A stretch of 64,000 nucleotides of DNA from Leptotrichia sp. oral taxon 218 (GCF_018128225.1 NZ_CP072377.1:682001-746000); one strand, 5' to 3'; shown: positions 39,771-50,106, counted from the first letter of the stretch. The notes: generated by a model from the sequence alone, not told the origin. Made by a program: numbers and translations.

Positions 39771-42700
39771 ATGGGAAGCAATAATTTAAGACAACTAAAA
39801 AAAGATTTAAAAGCTTTTGCCAAAAGAGTAAAAGACTTTAAATACACAGATTCAGCATTAATTACGTTTCTTTTGACAGGAATTATAACGTTAGGAATTT
39901 CAAACGTGACATTTTCTGTCGAAGATGCGATAGCTACTCAAACTAGACAGATAAACAGCTCAATAAAAGACATGAGGTTGCAATTCAAAAAAGCAAGAAA
40001 TGAAAATGATAAATTGCTTAGAGATACAAACTTAGAACTAATTCAGTTGATGGAACAGGGAGATCATGTTGTAAAATCACCTTGGAGCAGCTGGCAATAT
40101 GGTATGAATTATTTTAACAACAATTGGAATGGAACATATAAGGGAAGAGGAGATAAGAAAGAAAAATATCCTTACGAAGGAAGATTTGAGAGAAGTAAAA
40201 ACTCATTTGAAAGATATACTTCGCCTTTAAGTAGCCATTACGGAGATTTATCTTTGGGAGCAAACAGACGTTCAGCCTCATCAAATTTAAGAAGTGGAAT
40301 TCCTTCATCATACGGAATAGCAAGTAACGACCCAGCACAAGAACCAATTGTGGAAATGAATGTGGAAGCCTCAATCAGGCCTAAAACAGTAAAGATAGAT
40401 ATTCCAGATTTGGGAATAAGAGCGCCACAGTTAAATGCTTTGGGAGTACCTAATTTATTGCCGCCTTCATTGGAGATACCTGCACCTTCTATAGTTACAG
40501 TGCCAAATAAACTTCCTTCAGTAAGCGCAACACCTATATCTGAATATAAGTTTAATCCACATAATGTACTTTCAACAGAATCTCCTTGGAGCACAAAACC
40601 TCAAGATGGTAAAAGTTATACTTATTACTCGGGATGGGATCCGGGTACAGCACGACCTGCAAATAAATCAGTATACCAATATAATGCTAGTGGAACTTTA
40701 ATGACACCCGCCGCAAGCAGAGTAACAAATGTATTTTATTTGAATACAAATACTCAACCAAATGGAACGCAGCATTGGAAATTAAGTGATGCAACAGTTC
40801 ATGTTGCTGGAGATGCAAACTCTTATCCTAAAGGAACTATTGCACTTCATACAGTCTGGGATGGAGAAATTGAAAATGTGACAGGATATTTGCATGGCTT
40901 GGGAACTTTTATCTCAACAGAAGCATGGCATTCAGGAAAAGTAAAATTAACAAGTACAACAGTTAATATAGATGGAACTAACAACAGTGTGTTTTATGGG
41001 TATCCAACAACTTATTTTGGATTGGCAAAGACAAGCAATTATAGTGCGTATAAACAAAGAGGAGGCTTTACAGGAACTCTTGATGTTAATATTAATAATG
41101 CAAATGATAATTATATTTATTCTGTAATGGGTGTGCAAGGAAGTATGGCAATTAAAAGTAGCGGAAAATACACAATTAATGGTAATAAAAACCTTGTATA
41201 TTTAGGGTTAGGATATGTTCCTAACTGGCAAAATTTAGTAGGCAGTGGAAGTATAGAAAAGGATTATAAAAATGCAACACCTACAGATGCTAAAATGACT
41301 CCGTACATAAAAATAGGAAACAGTACAATTAACGGTAATTCAAATGTTTCGTTATTTTTTGACAATAGACATGGAGATTCATCAATACCACACTATAATG
41401 ACGGTACTGCAAAAGGACAAAGTGGACAGGACTGGGCAAAATCTATAATTGGTATTTATCAAGGAGAAATTGATGTCGCAGCGAATATAGGAGATAGTTC
41501 TGCTTCAGTAGGAAATGTTGGAGTATATTCAAAATCAGGGCAAAGGGTTGAAATAGTTCCTCAAGACGATTTGGGAGCACCTTCACCTGATACAACTTTT
41601 CCTGACTATAACATTGATAAAATTCACAACTTGGAAATAGGGGCTGCTAAAATCTATTTTGGTAAATATTCTACAGATGGTATAATGTTTGCGGCGGATC
41701 AAGGTTCAGTAATTGATGTTGCAAGGCCACAAAAAGCAGATGCCAATGCAACAGGGACTACACCGTATTTAGAAATCACTCCTTCTACAACAATTCAAGA
41801 TTCAGCTTCAGCATTGACAAGTTCAGTTGATGATACTTCAAACCAGGCAGCAACAGGAACTGTGATTGCATATGCGACAGGCACATGGGATAATAAAAAT
41901 ATGCCTGGAGGGGTAGCAGCTGGACTAAGAGGACAAGGAAGTAGAATCAACCTTTATGCTCCTGTAATTATGTCAGGAAGATCAGATGTTACAAGAGCAA
42001 TACCAAATCCCTCTGTAGCATTGTTAGGAGACAATAAAGGTATTGTTAATGCCAAAGAAGATGTAACAGCAAATGGATATGGCTCTATAGTAGCATTGGC
42101 GAAAAGAAATGGAGTTGTAATTGCAGATAAAAATATAACTGCTAAAGATACAGGAGCATCAGGAGATTCAGCCACAAAACCTTACTTATACACAAATATA
42201 GGAGCATATGCAGGTTCTGGCGGAACTGTTACTATAGCAGGAAATGCTGATATTCATGGTATTGGTGGAATGGCAGATGGCAATTCTTCAGTTGTAAACT
42301 TAAATGGAACAGGAAATACAATAAAAACAGGAAAAGATGGAGCGTTGGTGGCAACTAACGGTGGAACAGTTAATTTTGCAGGAGGAATAATAGACCACTC
42401 TGAAAATGAAGCGAAAGATCATGATAAAAGTACACCGATGTTTGCTAATAATACAGGGCACGTAAACTTTACAGGACATACTACTATAAATATTGCCAAT
42501 GGAATATTAATGCCTGGACAAGCATCAGATTATACAGCAGCTTCAGGTACAGCTACAAAATACAATGGAATGCAACATGTAGATGTAAACTTGACAGGAG
42601 ATGGAGTAGTATTGAGTTCACATGACGGACATGCGCCAGTTCATTGGACAGGCGGAACAATAGCCAATGTGATTCAGAGTGAAATGAAACTTAATAGTTT

Positions 42701-45700
42701 CAATGATGGTGGACATTCATACAAAATTTACTATATAAATGGCGATTTCTTTATAGATGGAAATATAGATTTAGACAGTACAACAGAAGCCTTTAACAAA
42801 TTTGTTCTTGCAAGAGAAAAGGTAACAATAAGTCCAGGAGTAACAGTAAGCTCTGCTACGGGGAAAGGACTTGCATTGGGATCTAATAAACATGCTACGA
42901 CAAATATGGATTCAGGATATACAAATAAAGGAACTATAAATATAACAGGAGGTACACCAACTGGAACAACAGCTATTAATACAAGTTATGGATACCTGGA
43001 TAATCAGAGTGCAATAAATATGGACAATGGAATAGCTGCCTATGGAGTAAATGGAAGTAAATTTACAAATAATTCCACAGGAACAATAAACATTACAAAT
43101 GGCGGAGTTGGTATGGCAGCATTTGCTTCAGCAACTTCAGGATTACAGGCATATGGAACTGATGCAAAAGTATTAACTGCAACTGACAAAGTTCTTGAGT
43201 TAGATAATAGAGGTACAATAACAGTAGGTGGAAATCAGTCAATAGGACTTTATGGAGAAACTAACGATATTGCAGGACGTGGGCTGGTAGCTTCAAATGG
43301 AAGTATCACAAACACTGGGAAAATCATAATGACAGGAGATGCAGCAGTAGGAATACTAGCAAAAAGAGCGACTGTCAATCTTGGTGGAACAGGAAGTTCA
43401 GATATAACAGTAGGAACAAATGGAATAGGTGTGTATGCTGAAAATTCGCCTGTAAATATTGTATCTAATACAGGAATAGAAGTAAAAGACAAAGGTGTCG
43501 GAATATTTGTTAAAAATGATGGAAGCACATTGACAGGTTCAGCACTAGAAATAAAATATACAGGTTCTGCAAATAATTCGGCAGCAGGAATTTTCTATGA
43601 AGGTGGAGCAGGACATAATGTTACAAATACCACAGATGTAAATATAGTAAACAGCGGAAGTAATAAAGGAATCGTTGGTGTATATATGAACAATGGTGGA
43701 ACCCTAACAAATGCAGCAACAATAACAGATAAAAGCGGAAAAGCTTATGGAATCTATTCTGAAGGTGCAGATGTGGTAAATAACGGAACACTAAATATTG
43801 GAAACAAAGGTAAGGGAATACTAAGTACAGGTGGAAACGTTAGATTAACAAGCAGTTCTGTAATTAATCTGGGAGAAGATGAAGCAATTGGGGTATACAC
43901 AAAAGGAACAGGAAACAACGTAACAGCGGATGCAGGTTCTACAATGGCAATTGGTAACGGTTCATATGGATTCATAAATGAAGGAACAGGAAACACAATA
44001 ACAAGTAATATGACTTCACAGACAGTTGGAGATAACACAGTCTTCGTATTCTCAAGAGATACATCAGGAACAGTGATAAACAATACACCGTTAACTTCGA
44101 CTGGTTCACTAAACTATGGACTTTATTCAGCAGGAAATGTAGTAAATAATGCAGATATTAACTACAGCTCAGGAATAGGAAACGTAGGAATTTACAGTAT
44201 AAATGGAGGAAGTGCGGTAAATAATCCAGGTGTCTCAATAACAGTAGGAGCTTCAAATTCTGATCCGACAGCTAACCAGTATGCAATAGGAATGGCGGCA
44301 GGATATGTAGGGGATGCGACAACACCGGCTTATACAGGAAATATAGAAAACAAGGGAATAATTAATGTAGTAGGACCATACAGTATAGGAATGTATGGAG
44401 TAAACAAAGGAACAAAGGTAGTAAACAGTGGAATAATTAACTTAAATGCAAGCAACACAACAGGAATGTACCTTGATAACGGAGCAGAAGGAATAAATAA
44501 CGGAACAATCAAGTCAAATGGAACAGGATTAAAGAAGGTAGTCGGAGTTGTAGTTAAGAACGGTTCGACAATAGAAAATAACGGAACAATTGATATTAAT
44601 GCCGATGAAGCGGTAGGATTACTTTCAAAAGGAAATGTGGCAGGACAGAATCCAGGAATAATCAAGAACTACGGAACATTGACTATAAGAGGAGCAGGAT
44701 CAGTAAATACTCAGATTCCGCAGCCAGGACATGAAATATCAAAAGATATGGCGGGAATTAAGATACATGCGCCATCAGGTTCATCAACAGCGACAATAAC
44801 AGTAAACGGAGTGCCAGTAGTACCAGAAGTAGCGACAACGACAGGAGAAGAATACAAACCAATGGAAGTTTCAACAATAGGAATGTATATAGACACTTCA
44901 AACAAACGGTTTACAAGACCAATAGTTGGATTAAGTAATCTGAGTACGTTAAAGAATGCAGATTTGATTATAGGGACAGAAGCGGCACAAAATACAACAA
45001 GTAAATATATTCAATTAAGTCCACAAATACTTGCACCATATAATCAGATGATTTTAAATAATCCACAGATTGGAAAATGGAATATTTATTCAGGTTCACT
45101 TACATGGATGTCAAGTGTAGCACAAAACCAAACAGATGGAACAATAGAAAATGCTTACTTAGCAAAAATTCCATACACTAGATGGGCAGGAAATGAAAAT
45201 ACTCCTGTAAATTCTACAGATTCATATAATTTCCTAGATGGACTTGAACAAAGATATGGAGTTGAAGGTTTAGGAACTAGAGAAAAATCATTATTTGACA
45301 AGTTAAATGGAATAGGAAATAATGAAGAAGTTTTATTATATCAGGCAGCTGATGAAATGATGGGTCATCAATATGGAAATACTCAAATGAGAATAAATGC
45401 AACTGGAAGTATGCTTGATAAAGAATTTAGATATTTAAAACACGACTGGAGAAATCCATCTAAACAAAATAATAAAATTAAAGTATTTGGAATGAGAGAT
45501 GAGTATAATACAGATACAGCTGGAATTATTGACTACACAAGCAATGCTTATGGAGTAGCTTATGTTCATGAAGATGAAGCTATTAAGATGGGAAATTCTC
45601 AAGGTTGGTATGCTGGAGCTGTGACAAATAGATTTAAATTTAAAGATATAGGACATTCAAGAGAAAATCAAACTCAAATTAAAGCAGGAGTCTTTAAAAC

Positions 45701-46316
45701 AATGTCACCAGAAAATGACCATAATGGATCATTACAATGGACAATTGGTGGAGATGTATTTGCAGGTATTAATGAAATGAAACGTAGATATTTGGTTGTA
45801 GATGACATATTCCAAGCAAAATCAAATTATAATTCTTATGGAGCGGCTTTAAAGACAGATTTAGGATATGATATAAGACTTTCTGAAAGAACCCATTTGA
45901 GACCTTATGGAGCTTTGAAAATGGAATATGGGAAATTTAGCAATATAAAAGAAAATTCTGGAGAAATGAGATTAGAAATCAAAGGAAATGACTATTTCTC
46001 AGTAAAACCAGAAGCTGGTGCAGAATTTAAATATGTTCAGCCATTGGCAGTAAGAACAAATCTATCTGTTGGACTTACAGCGGCTTATGAAAATGAGTTA
46101 GGAAAAGTTGGAAATGTAAATAACGAGGGAAGAGTTAGATACACAAATGCAGACTGGTTTGGAATAAGAGGAGAAAAAGACGATAGAAAAGGAAATGGTA
46201 AGTTTGACCTTAACATCGGAGTAGATAACACTAGATTTGGTGTTACAGTAAATGCTGGATACGACACTAAAGGTAAAAATGTAAGAAGCGGTGTAGGATT
46301 TAGATTAATTTATTAG
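39771..46316 (+). CDS. Giant type V autotransporter
   Basis: A 2181-residue surface protein. Residues 1-49: long N-terminal extension (M-G-S-N-N-L-R-Q-L-K-K-D-L) plus signal helix (28-48), a form typical of Leptotrichia/Fusobacterium autotransporters. 50-95: coiled coil. 98-140: aromatic W-x-S-W-Q-x-G-M-N-Y-F...Y-K-G-R-G-D-K block. 150-270: Pro-rich linker. 270-1850: beta-helix passenger with many N-x-G-T-I and A-V-G-I/G-I-G-V-Y repeats. About 1900-2181: barrel, ending G-F-R-L-I-Y. It probably acts in adhesion or aggregation; no protease triad is visible. The ATG at 39771 has GAAAGGA; the upstream in-frame TTG at 39726 is not used. Confidence 0.93.
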   Translation: MGSNNLRQLKKDLKAFAKRVKDFKYTDSALITFLLTGIITLGISNVTFSVEDAIATQTRQINSSIKDMRLQFKKARNENDKLLRDTNLELIQLMEQGDHVVKSPWSSWQYGMNYFNNNWNGTYKGRGDKKEKYPYEGRFERSKNSFERYTSPLSSHYGDLSLGANRRSASSNLRSGIPSSYGIASNDPAQEPIVEMNVEASIRPKTVKIDIPDLGIRAPQLNALGVPNLLPPSLEIPAPSIVTVPNKLPSVSATPISEYKFNPHNVLSTESPWSTKPQDGKSYTYYSGWDPGTARPANKSVYQYNASGTLMTPAASRVTNVFYLNTNTQPNGTQHWKLSDATVHVAGDANSYPKGTIALHTVWDGEIENVTGYLHGLGTFISTEAWHSGKVKLTSTTVNIDGTNNSVFYGYPTTYFGLAKTSNYSAYKQRGGFTGTLDVNINNANDNYIYSVMGVQGSMAIKSSGKYTINGNKNLVYLGLGYVPNWQNLVGSGSIEKDYKNATPTDAKMTPYIKIGNSTINGNSNVSLFFDNRHGDSSIPHYNDGTAKGQSGQDWAKSIIGIYQGEIDVAANIGDSSASVGNVGVYSKSGQRVEIVPQDDLGAPSPDTTFPDYNIDKIHNLEIGAAKIYFGKYSTDGIMFAADQGSVIDVARPQKADANATGTTPYLEITPSTTIQDSASALTSSVDDTSNQAATGTVIAYATGTWDNKNMPGGVAAGLRGQGSRINLYAPVIMSGRSDVTRAIPNPSVALLGDNKGIVNAKEDVTANGYGSIVALAKRNGVVIADKNITAKDTGASGDSATKPYLYTNIGAYAGSGGTVTIAGNADIHGIGGMADGNSSVVNLNGTGNTIKTGKDGALVATNGGTVNFAGGIIDHSENEAKDHDKSTPMFANNTGHVNFTGHTTINIANGILMPGQASDYTAASGTATKYNGMQHVDVNLTGDGVVLSSHDGHAPVHWTGGTIANVIQSEMKLNSFNDGGHSYKIYYINGDFFIDGNIDLDSTTEAFNKFVLAREKVTISPGVTVSSATGKGLALGSNKHATTNMDSGYTNKGTINITGGTPTGTTAINTSYGYLDNQSAINMDNGIAAYGVNGSKFTNNSTGTINITNGGVGMAAFASATSGLQAYGTDAKVLTATDKVLELDNRGTITVGGNQSIGLYGETNDIAGRGLVASNGSITNTGKIIMTGDAAVGILAKRATVNLGGTGSSDITVGTNGIGVYAENSPVNIVSNTGIEVKDKGVGIFVKNDGSTLTGSALEIKYTGSANNSAAGIFYEGGAGHNVTNTTDVNIVNSGSNKGIVGVYMNNGGTLTNAATITDKSGKAYGIYSEGADVVNNGTLNIGNKGKGILSTGGNVRLTSSSVINLGEDEAIGVYTKGTGNNVTADAGSTMAIGNGSYGFINEGTGNTITSNMTSQTVGDNTVFVFSRDTSGTVINNTPLTSTGSLNYGLYSAGNVVNNADINYSSGIGNVGIYSINGGSAVNNPGVSITVGASNSDPTANQYAIGMAAGYVGDATTPAYTGNIENKGIINVVGPYSIGMYGVNKGTKVVNSGIINLNASNTTGMYLDNGAEGINNGTIKSNGTGLKKVVGVVVKNGSTIENNGTIDINADEAVGLLSKGNVAGQNPGIIKNYGTLTIRGAGSVNTQIPQPGHEISKDMAGIKIHAPSGSSTATITVNGVPVVPEVATTTGEEYKPMEVSTIGMYIDTSNKRFTRPIVGLSNLSTLKNADLIIGTEAAQNTTSKYIQLSPQILAPYNQMILNNPQIGKWNIYSGSLTWMSSVAQNQTDGTIENAYLAKIPYTRWAGNENTPVNSTDSYNFLDGLEQRYGVEGLGTREKSLFDKLNGIGNNEEVLLYQAADEMMGHQYGNTQMRINATGSMLDKEFRYLKHDWRNPSKQNNKIKVFGMRDEYNTDTAGIIDYTSNAYGVAYVHEDEAIKMGNSQGWYAGAVTNRFKFKDIGHSRENQTQIKAGVFKTMSPENDHNGSLQWTIGGDVFAGINEMKRRYLVVDDIFQAKSNYNSYGAALKTDLGYDIRLSERTHLRPYGALKMEYGKFSNIKENSGEMRLEIKGNDYFSVKPEAGAEFKYVQPLAVRTNLSVGLTAAYENELGKVGNVNNEGRVRYTNADWFGIRGEKDDRKGNGKFDLNIGVDNTRFGVTVNAGYDTKGKNVRSGVGFRLIY

Positions 46317-46334
46317 TTAAGTATAGAAAATAAA

Positions 46335-46368
46335 ATCACAGTTATTAATTTAGCTGTGATTTTTTTTA
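46335..46368 (+). terminator. Terminator of the autotransporter gene
   Basis: Stem ATCACAG/CTGTGAT with a 12-base AT loop and an eight-T tail; identical over 31 bases to the prophage lipoprotein terminator at 3155-3185. Confidence 0.9.
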
Positions 46369-46369
46369 T

Positions 46370-46404
46370 AAAAAAATCCCTAAATACAATATATATTAGG
46401 GATT
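46370..46404 (-). terminator. Terminator of the NlpC/P60 gene
   Basis: On the - strand: stem AATCCCTAA/TTTAGGGATT type pairing with an AT loop, followed by TTTTTTT. Placed back to back with the autotransporter terminator between convergent genes. Confidence 0.8.
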
Positions 46405-46417
46405 GTAAAAATTTATT

Positions 46418-47080
46418 TTATGATTTTTTTACTCTGACTCCATATCTGTAAGATTTTTTCCAATATGGACTTTTTAGTGAAGACATAACAACTCCTTTTG
46501 AAGAAGAAGCATTTATAAATAATGTATTTCCGACATAAACGGTAGTGTGATTCGTTTTTCCACCGTTAGTTTTGAAAAATAAAATATCTCCTGGCTCCAA
46601 ATTTTTATCGGAAACTTTTTTTCCTGTTTTTACTTGTTGAGCGGCAACTCTTGGCAACTCTTTTTTGTAAACTTCACGATAAACTCGACGAGTTAGTGCA
46701 GAACAGTCAATTCCTTTTTTAGAATCGCCACCAAGTGCATATTTAGTTCCTTTCCAGTGACTATAGGCTGTCAAAAGTTTTTTTTGAGTAAAAACTTTTT
46801 TCTTTTGAGCAGTTGTCCCTGAATGAAGAACTTTTTCGTGATATTTTTTTAATTCACTCATTTTTTCTGTGACAAGTTCTGATTTATTATTTTTTGGAAT
46901 TGAATAAATTCCTGAATTAGAAGAAGTTATTTTTTTTCTTGAAATAGTTTTTGAATTTGAGTTTGTTGCTAAACTATTCTTTTTTATAGGTTTTTTAGTT
47001 TTGGAAACTTTTGCTTGTAAAGTTCCAGGAAGCATTGCGACCATCATAAGCGTCGTAGTTAAAAGTCCCTTTTTTTTCAT
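46418..47080 (-). CDS. Exported NlpC/P60 peptidoglycan endopeptidase
   Basis: A 220-residue protein: signal peptide (1-23), a low-complexity Lys/Ser/Asn linker (25-100) and an NlpC/P60 domain (about 105-220). Catalytic Cys is in G-I-D-C-S-A-L-T near 135-142, His in N-H-T-T-V-Y-V-G near 180. The third polar residue is Asn (I-N-A-S-S-S-K-G) where MepS/Spr has His; Asn or Gln is tolerated in the family. It would cleave stem-peptide cross-links in the periplasm. A TATAAT in TGC context (47164-47159, - strand) is its likely -10 box. Confidence 0.87.
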   Translation of the reverse strand: MKKKGLLTTTLMMVAMLPGTLQAKVSKTKKPIKKNSLATNSNSKTISRKKITSSNSGIYSIPKNNKSELVTEKMSELKKYHEKVLHSGTTAQKKKVFTQKKLLTAYSHWKGTKYALGGDSKKGIDCSALTRRVYREVYKKELPRVAAQQVKTGKKVSDKNLEPGDILFFKTNGGKTNHTTVYVGNTLFINASSSKGVVMSSLKSPYWKKSYRYGVRVKKS

Positions 47081-47251
47081 AAATTTTTAAAAATCCTTTC
47101 TCTTTTTCGATATTTAATATATTTTTATTTTTATGTCTATTTTGGCGACACTTGAAGTATTATAGCATTAATTTAAAAAAAATAAAACTTTAAATTAGAT
47201 AAAAATAATTAAATTTTTTTAATTTTAGAAAAATTTTAAAAATGAAATCAT

Positions 47252-47280
47252 TTGACAAAATAAAAAAAAGAGTATATAAT
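47252..47280 (+). promoter_or_regulatory. Promoter of the riboflavin operon
   Basis: Consensus TTGACA (47252-47257), 17-base spacer, TATAAT (47275-47280), just ahead of the FMN aptamer. Confidence 0.9.
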
Positions 47281-47296
47281 GATTCTAAGAGTAAGA

Positions 47297-47415
47297 CTTC
47301 AGGGCAAGGTGAAATTCCTGACCGGTGGTAAAGTCCACGAGCAAAGCTAAATTAACTATTAGTTGCATGAAACGGTGTAATTCCGTTACCGACAGTAAAG
47401 TCTGGATGAGAGAAG
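47297..47415 (+). promoter_or_regulatory. FMN (RFN) riboswitch
   Basis: The conserved blocks occur in order: TTCAGGGC, GGTG-AAATTCC, ACCGG-GGT-AAGTCC-CGAGC, GCATGAA, GGTG-ATTCCG, ACCGACAGT-AAGTCTGGATG-GAGAAG. It shuts the riboflavin genes down when FMN is high. Confidence 0.96.
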
Positions 47416-47504
47416 CGATATGATTATTTGAATTAAAATAATTTTGATTATTAAATAAATAAAATTCAAAAAATTATAAAAAATTTTCTTAAGTAAAAAA
47501 CGCT

Positions 47505-47529
47505 CTGGATTTCATAATCCAGTTTTTTT
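47505..47529 (+). terminator. FMN riboswitch terminator
   Basis: Six-pair stem CTGGAT/ATCCAG with a six-base loop and a seven-T tail. The same CTGGAT occurs in the aptamer's closing stem (47402-47408), a natural source of an antiterminator by swapping partners. The remainder up to ribH is AT-rich. Confidence 0.85.
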
Positions 47530-47613
47530 ATTTTAAAATAAATTTATTAAAATAAAAAAATAAAAAAATAAAAATTTAAAAAATAAACAAAATAAAATTC
47601 AGGAGGAATAAAA

Positions 47614-48078
47614 ATGAGAACACTAGAAGGAAAATTTAATGGAAAAGGTTTGAGAATAGGAATAGTTGCGGGGAGATTTAATGAGTTTATCACTTCAAAA
47701 TTAGTTGGTGGAGCGGTAGATGTGCTTAAAAGAAATGATGTAAATGACGAAGACATTGATATTGCTTGGGTTCCAGGAGCTTTTGAAATACCTTTAATCA
47801 CTAAAAAAATGGCTGAATCAAAAAAATATGACGCAATTTTAACTTTAGGAGCCGTTATAAAAGGTGCAACACCTCATTTTGACTATGTTTGTGCAGAGGT
47901 TTCTAAGGGAGTGGCTCAAATTTCGTTGCAAACAGGACTTCCTGTAATGTTTGGAGTGCTAACTACAAATAATATTGAAGAAGCAATTGAAAGAGCTGGA
48001 ACAAAAGCTGGAAATAAAGGTGCCGATGTTGCATTTGGCGCATTAGAAATGATTGATTTAATAAAAAATATTGGATAA
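47614..48078 (+). CDS. ribH: 6,7-dimethyl-8-ribityllumazine synthase
   Basis: A 154-residue lumazine synthase, which joins the ribBA product dihydroxybutanone phosphate with the ribityl-pyrimidine. Motifs: V-A-G-R-F-N near 17-22, V-P-G-A-F-E-I-P near 52-59, and [14 protein letters not shown] near 77-90 with the catalytic His (T-P-H). It is the first gene of the operon, ahead of ribD, a gene order unlike the common ribD-E-BA-H. Confidence 0.96.
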   Translation: MRTLEGKFNGKGLRIGIVAGRFNEFITSKLVGGAVDVLKRNDVNDEDIDIAWVPGAFEIPLITKKMAESKKYDAILTLGAVIKGATPHFDYVCAEVSKGVAQISLQTGLPVMFGVLTTNNIEEAIERAGTKAGNKGADVAFGALEMIDLIKNIG

Positions 48079-48138
48079 TTTTAAAAATTAATAAAATTAA
48101 AAAAATTAATTAAAAAAGGAAAATAAAAAAATAATAAG

Positions 48139-49266
48139 ATGGAAGAAAATATAGAAGAAAATATTGATAAAAATTATATGCAAATGGCAATTGAACTGGC
48201 AAAAAAAGGAACTGGAGCGGTAAATCCTAATCCGATGGTCGGAGCGGTTGTTGTTCAAGATGGAAAAGTTATTGGAACTGGCTATCATAAATATTTTGGA
48301 GGGCCTCATGCTGAAGTTTACGCTTTGGAAGAAGCTGCTCAAAATTCAAACGATTTGTCAAATGCAACGATTTATGTCACATTGGAACCGTGTTCGCATT
48401 ATGGAAAAACACCGCCTTGTGCTGAAAAAATTGTGAAAATGGGACTAAAAAGATGTGTTATTGGCTCATCTGACCCAAATCCGAAAGTGGCTGGAAAAGG
48501 TGTGCTAATATTAAGAAATGCTGGGATTGAAGTGCGTGAAAATGTTTTGAAAAGTGAATGTGATAAAATTAATCAAGTGTTTTTTAAATATATTATGACA
48601 AAAATTCCGTATTTGTTTTTAAAATGTGCGATAACTTTAGATGGGAAAATTGCTACAAAGACAGGAAATTCCAAATGGATTACAAATGAAACTGCTCGTG
48701 AAAAAGTTCAGTTTTATCGAAATAAATTTATGGGAATTATGGTTGGAATAAATACGGTTTTAGCTGACAATCCAAGTCTTACTGCAAGAGTTGAAAACGG
48801 TATAAATCCATATAGAATCATTATTGACCCACATTTTAAAACTGGAAAGAATCACAATATTATTAAAGAAAATAGCGATGAAAAGACAATAATTGTCACA
48901 TCAAAAAATAACGAAAATTCTGAAAAGCAGCTGGATTTTTCTGAAAATAGCAAAGTTAAATTTGTATTTTTAAATGGCACAAAATTTAGCTTTAAAGAAA
49001 TTCTTCGTAAAATTGGAGAAATTGGAATTGATTCAATTTTGCTGGAAGGTGGACAATCGCTTATTTCACAGGCATTTGAAGAAAATGTAATTGACGCTGG
49101 AGAAATTTTTATTGCCAATAAAATTTTAGGCGATGAAAAAGGGAAGTCTTTCATTGCAGGATTTGATAGGGAAAAAATGGATGAAGCTGTGATTTTGAAA
49201 AATGTGAAATATAATGTTTATGGCGAAAATGTGGGAATAGAATTTTTGCAAAAAAATTATAATTAA
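48139..49266 (+). CDS. ribD: Bifunctional riboflavin deaminase-reductase
   Basis: A 375-residue fusion. N-terminal deaminase: zinc ligands H-A-E near 56 and P-C-S-H-Y-G-K-T-P-P-C near 84-94. C-terminal reductase from about 150: L-K-C-A-I-T-L-D-G-K-I-A near 158-169, N-T-V-L-A-D-N-P near 206 and L-L-E-G-G near 307. It carries out two middle steps of riboflavin synthesis. The ATG is preceded by an A-rich tract with a weak AAAGGAAAAT site. Confidence 0.94.
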   Translation: MEENIEENIDKNYMQMAIELAKKGTGAVNPNPMVGAVVVQDGKVIGTGYHKYFGGPHAEVYALEEAAQNSNDLSNATIYVTLEPCSHYGKTPPCAEKIVKMGLKRCVIGSSDPNPKVAGKGVLILRNAGIEVRENVLKSECDKINQVFFKYIMTKIPYLFLKCAITLDGKIATKTGNSKWITNETAREKVQFYRNKFMGIMVGINTVLADNPSLTARVENGINPYRIIIDPHFKTGKNHNIIKENSDEKTIIVTSKNNENSEKQLDFSENSKVKFVFLNGTKFSFKEILRKIGEIGIDSILLEGGQSLISQAFEENVIDAGEIFIANKILGDEKGKSFIAGFDREKMDEAVILKNVKYNVYGENVGIEFLQKNYN

Positions 49267-49419
49267 TTTAAATAAATTATTTAATTTATTTGAAAACTAT
49301 ATAAATTTTAACTTTAATGAAATAAATATAATAAAGCAAGAGGTTTTGACCCCTTGTTAAGAAAAAAATAGTTGTCAAATATGTCTATTAAAAAATAAAT
49401 TAAAAATCAGGAGAAAGTT

Positions 49420-50106
49420 ATGTTTACTGGTTTAGTTGAAGAAACTGGAAAAGTTATTAATCTTGCGAAAAAAAATGCAAGTATTGAAATTACAATAAGA
49501 GGAAAAAAGGTTGTAGAAAAGGCACAAATTGGGGATAGTATCGCTGTAAACGGAGTTTGCTTGACTGTTACAAAATTAAAGGGAAGTGACTTTACGGCAG
49601 ATGTGATGTTTGAAACTATTGAAAGAAGTGGCTTGAAACGGGCTAAAGCGGGGGATATTGTCAATCTTGAAAAGTCGCTTACGCTTGCAACTTTTTTAGG
49701 CGGACATCTTGTTATGGGAGATGTTGACTGCGAGGCTAAAATTTTGTCAATTACGGATAAGGGAATTGCGAAAGTTTATGAGTTTCAGCTGGATGAAAAT
49801 CATAGAAATAATATGAAATATATCGTTGAAAAAGGGCGTGTAACCATTGATGGGGCGAGTCTTACGGTAATTGATGTAAATGATGAAGATGGAATTTTCT
49901 CGGTTTCACTTATTCCGCACACGATTGAAAATATTACGGTTGGAATGAAGAAAACTGGGGATTTTGTGAATATTGAAACAGATTTATTTGGAAAATATGT
50001 GGAAAAAATATTGAAATTTGATAATTTTTATAACTCTGAAAATAAAGAAAAAAATCAGAAAAAATCAAAATTGACAATGGAATTTTTACAAAAAAATGGA
50101 TTTTAA
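49420..50106 (+). CDS. ribE: Riboflavin synthase, alpha chain
   Basis: A 228-residue enzyme with two lumazine-binding repeats. The first begins M-F-T-G-L-V-E-E-T-G-K-V, holds V-N-G-V-C-L-T-V near 46-53; the second holds L-G-G-H-L-V-M-G-D-V-D near 91-101 and I-D-G-A-S-L-T-V near 145. It makes riboflavin from two lumazines. The last 25 residues are a Lys/Asn-rich tail. In the 150-base gap before it there is a hairpin GCAAGAGG/CCCCTTGT but no T run. Confidence 0.94.
   Translation: MFTGLVEETGKVINLAKKNASIEITIRGKKVVEKAQIGDSIAVNGVCLTVTKLKGSDFTADVMFETIERSGLKRAKAGDIVNLEKSLTLATFLGGHLVMGDVDCEAKILSITDKGIAKVYEFQLDENHRNNMKYIVEKGRVTIDGASLTVIDVNDEDGIFSVSLIPHTIENITVGMKKTGDFVNIETDLFGKYVEKILKFDNFYNSENKEKNQKKSKLTMEFLQKNGF

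Noticed and set aside
43250-44905. Several - strand open frames of 60-111 codons inside the autotransporter gene
   Set aside because: They mirror the biased Gly/Asn/Thr repeat codons of the + strand gene, lack ribosome binding sites, and read as Pro/Val/Ile-rich nonsense.
49336-49358. Hairpin GCAAGAGG/CCCCTTGT between ribD and ribE as a terminator
   Set aside because: There is no T run after it and the stem has a mismatch; ribE and ribBA need read-through.
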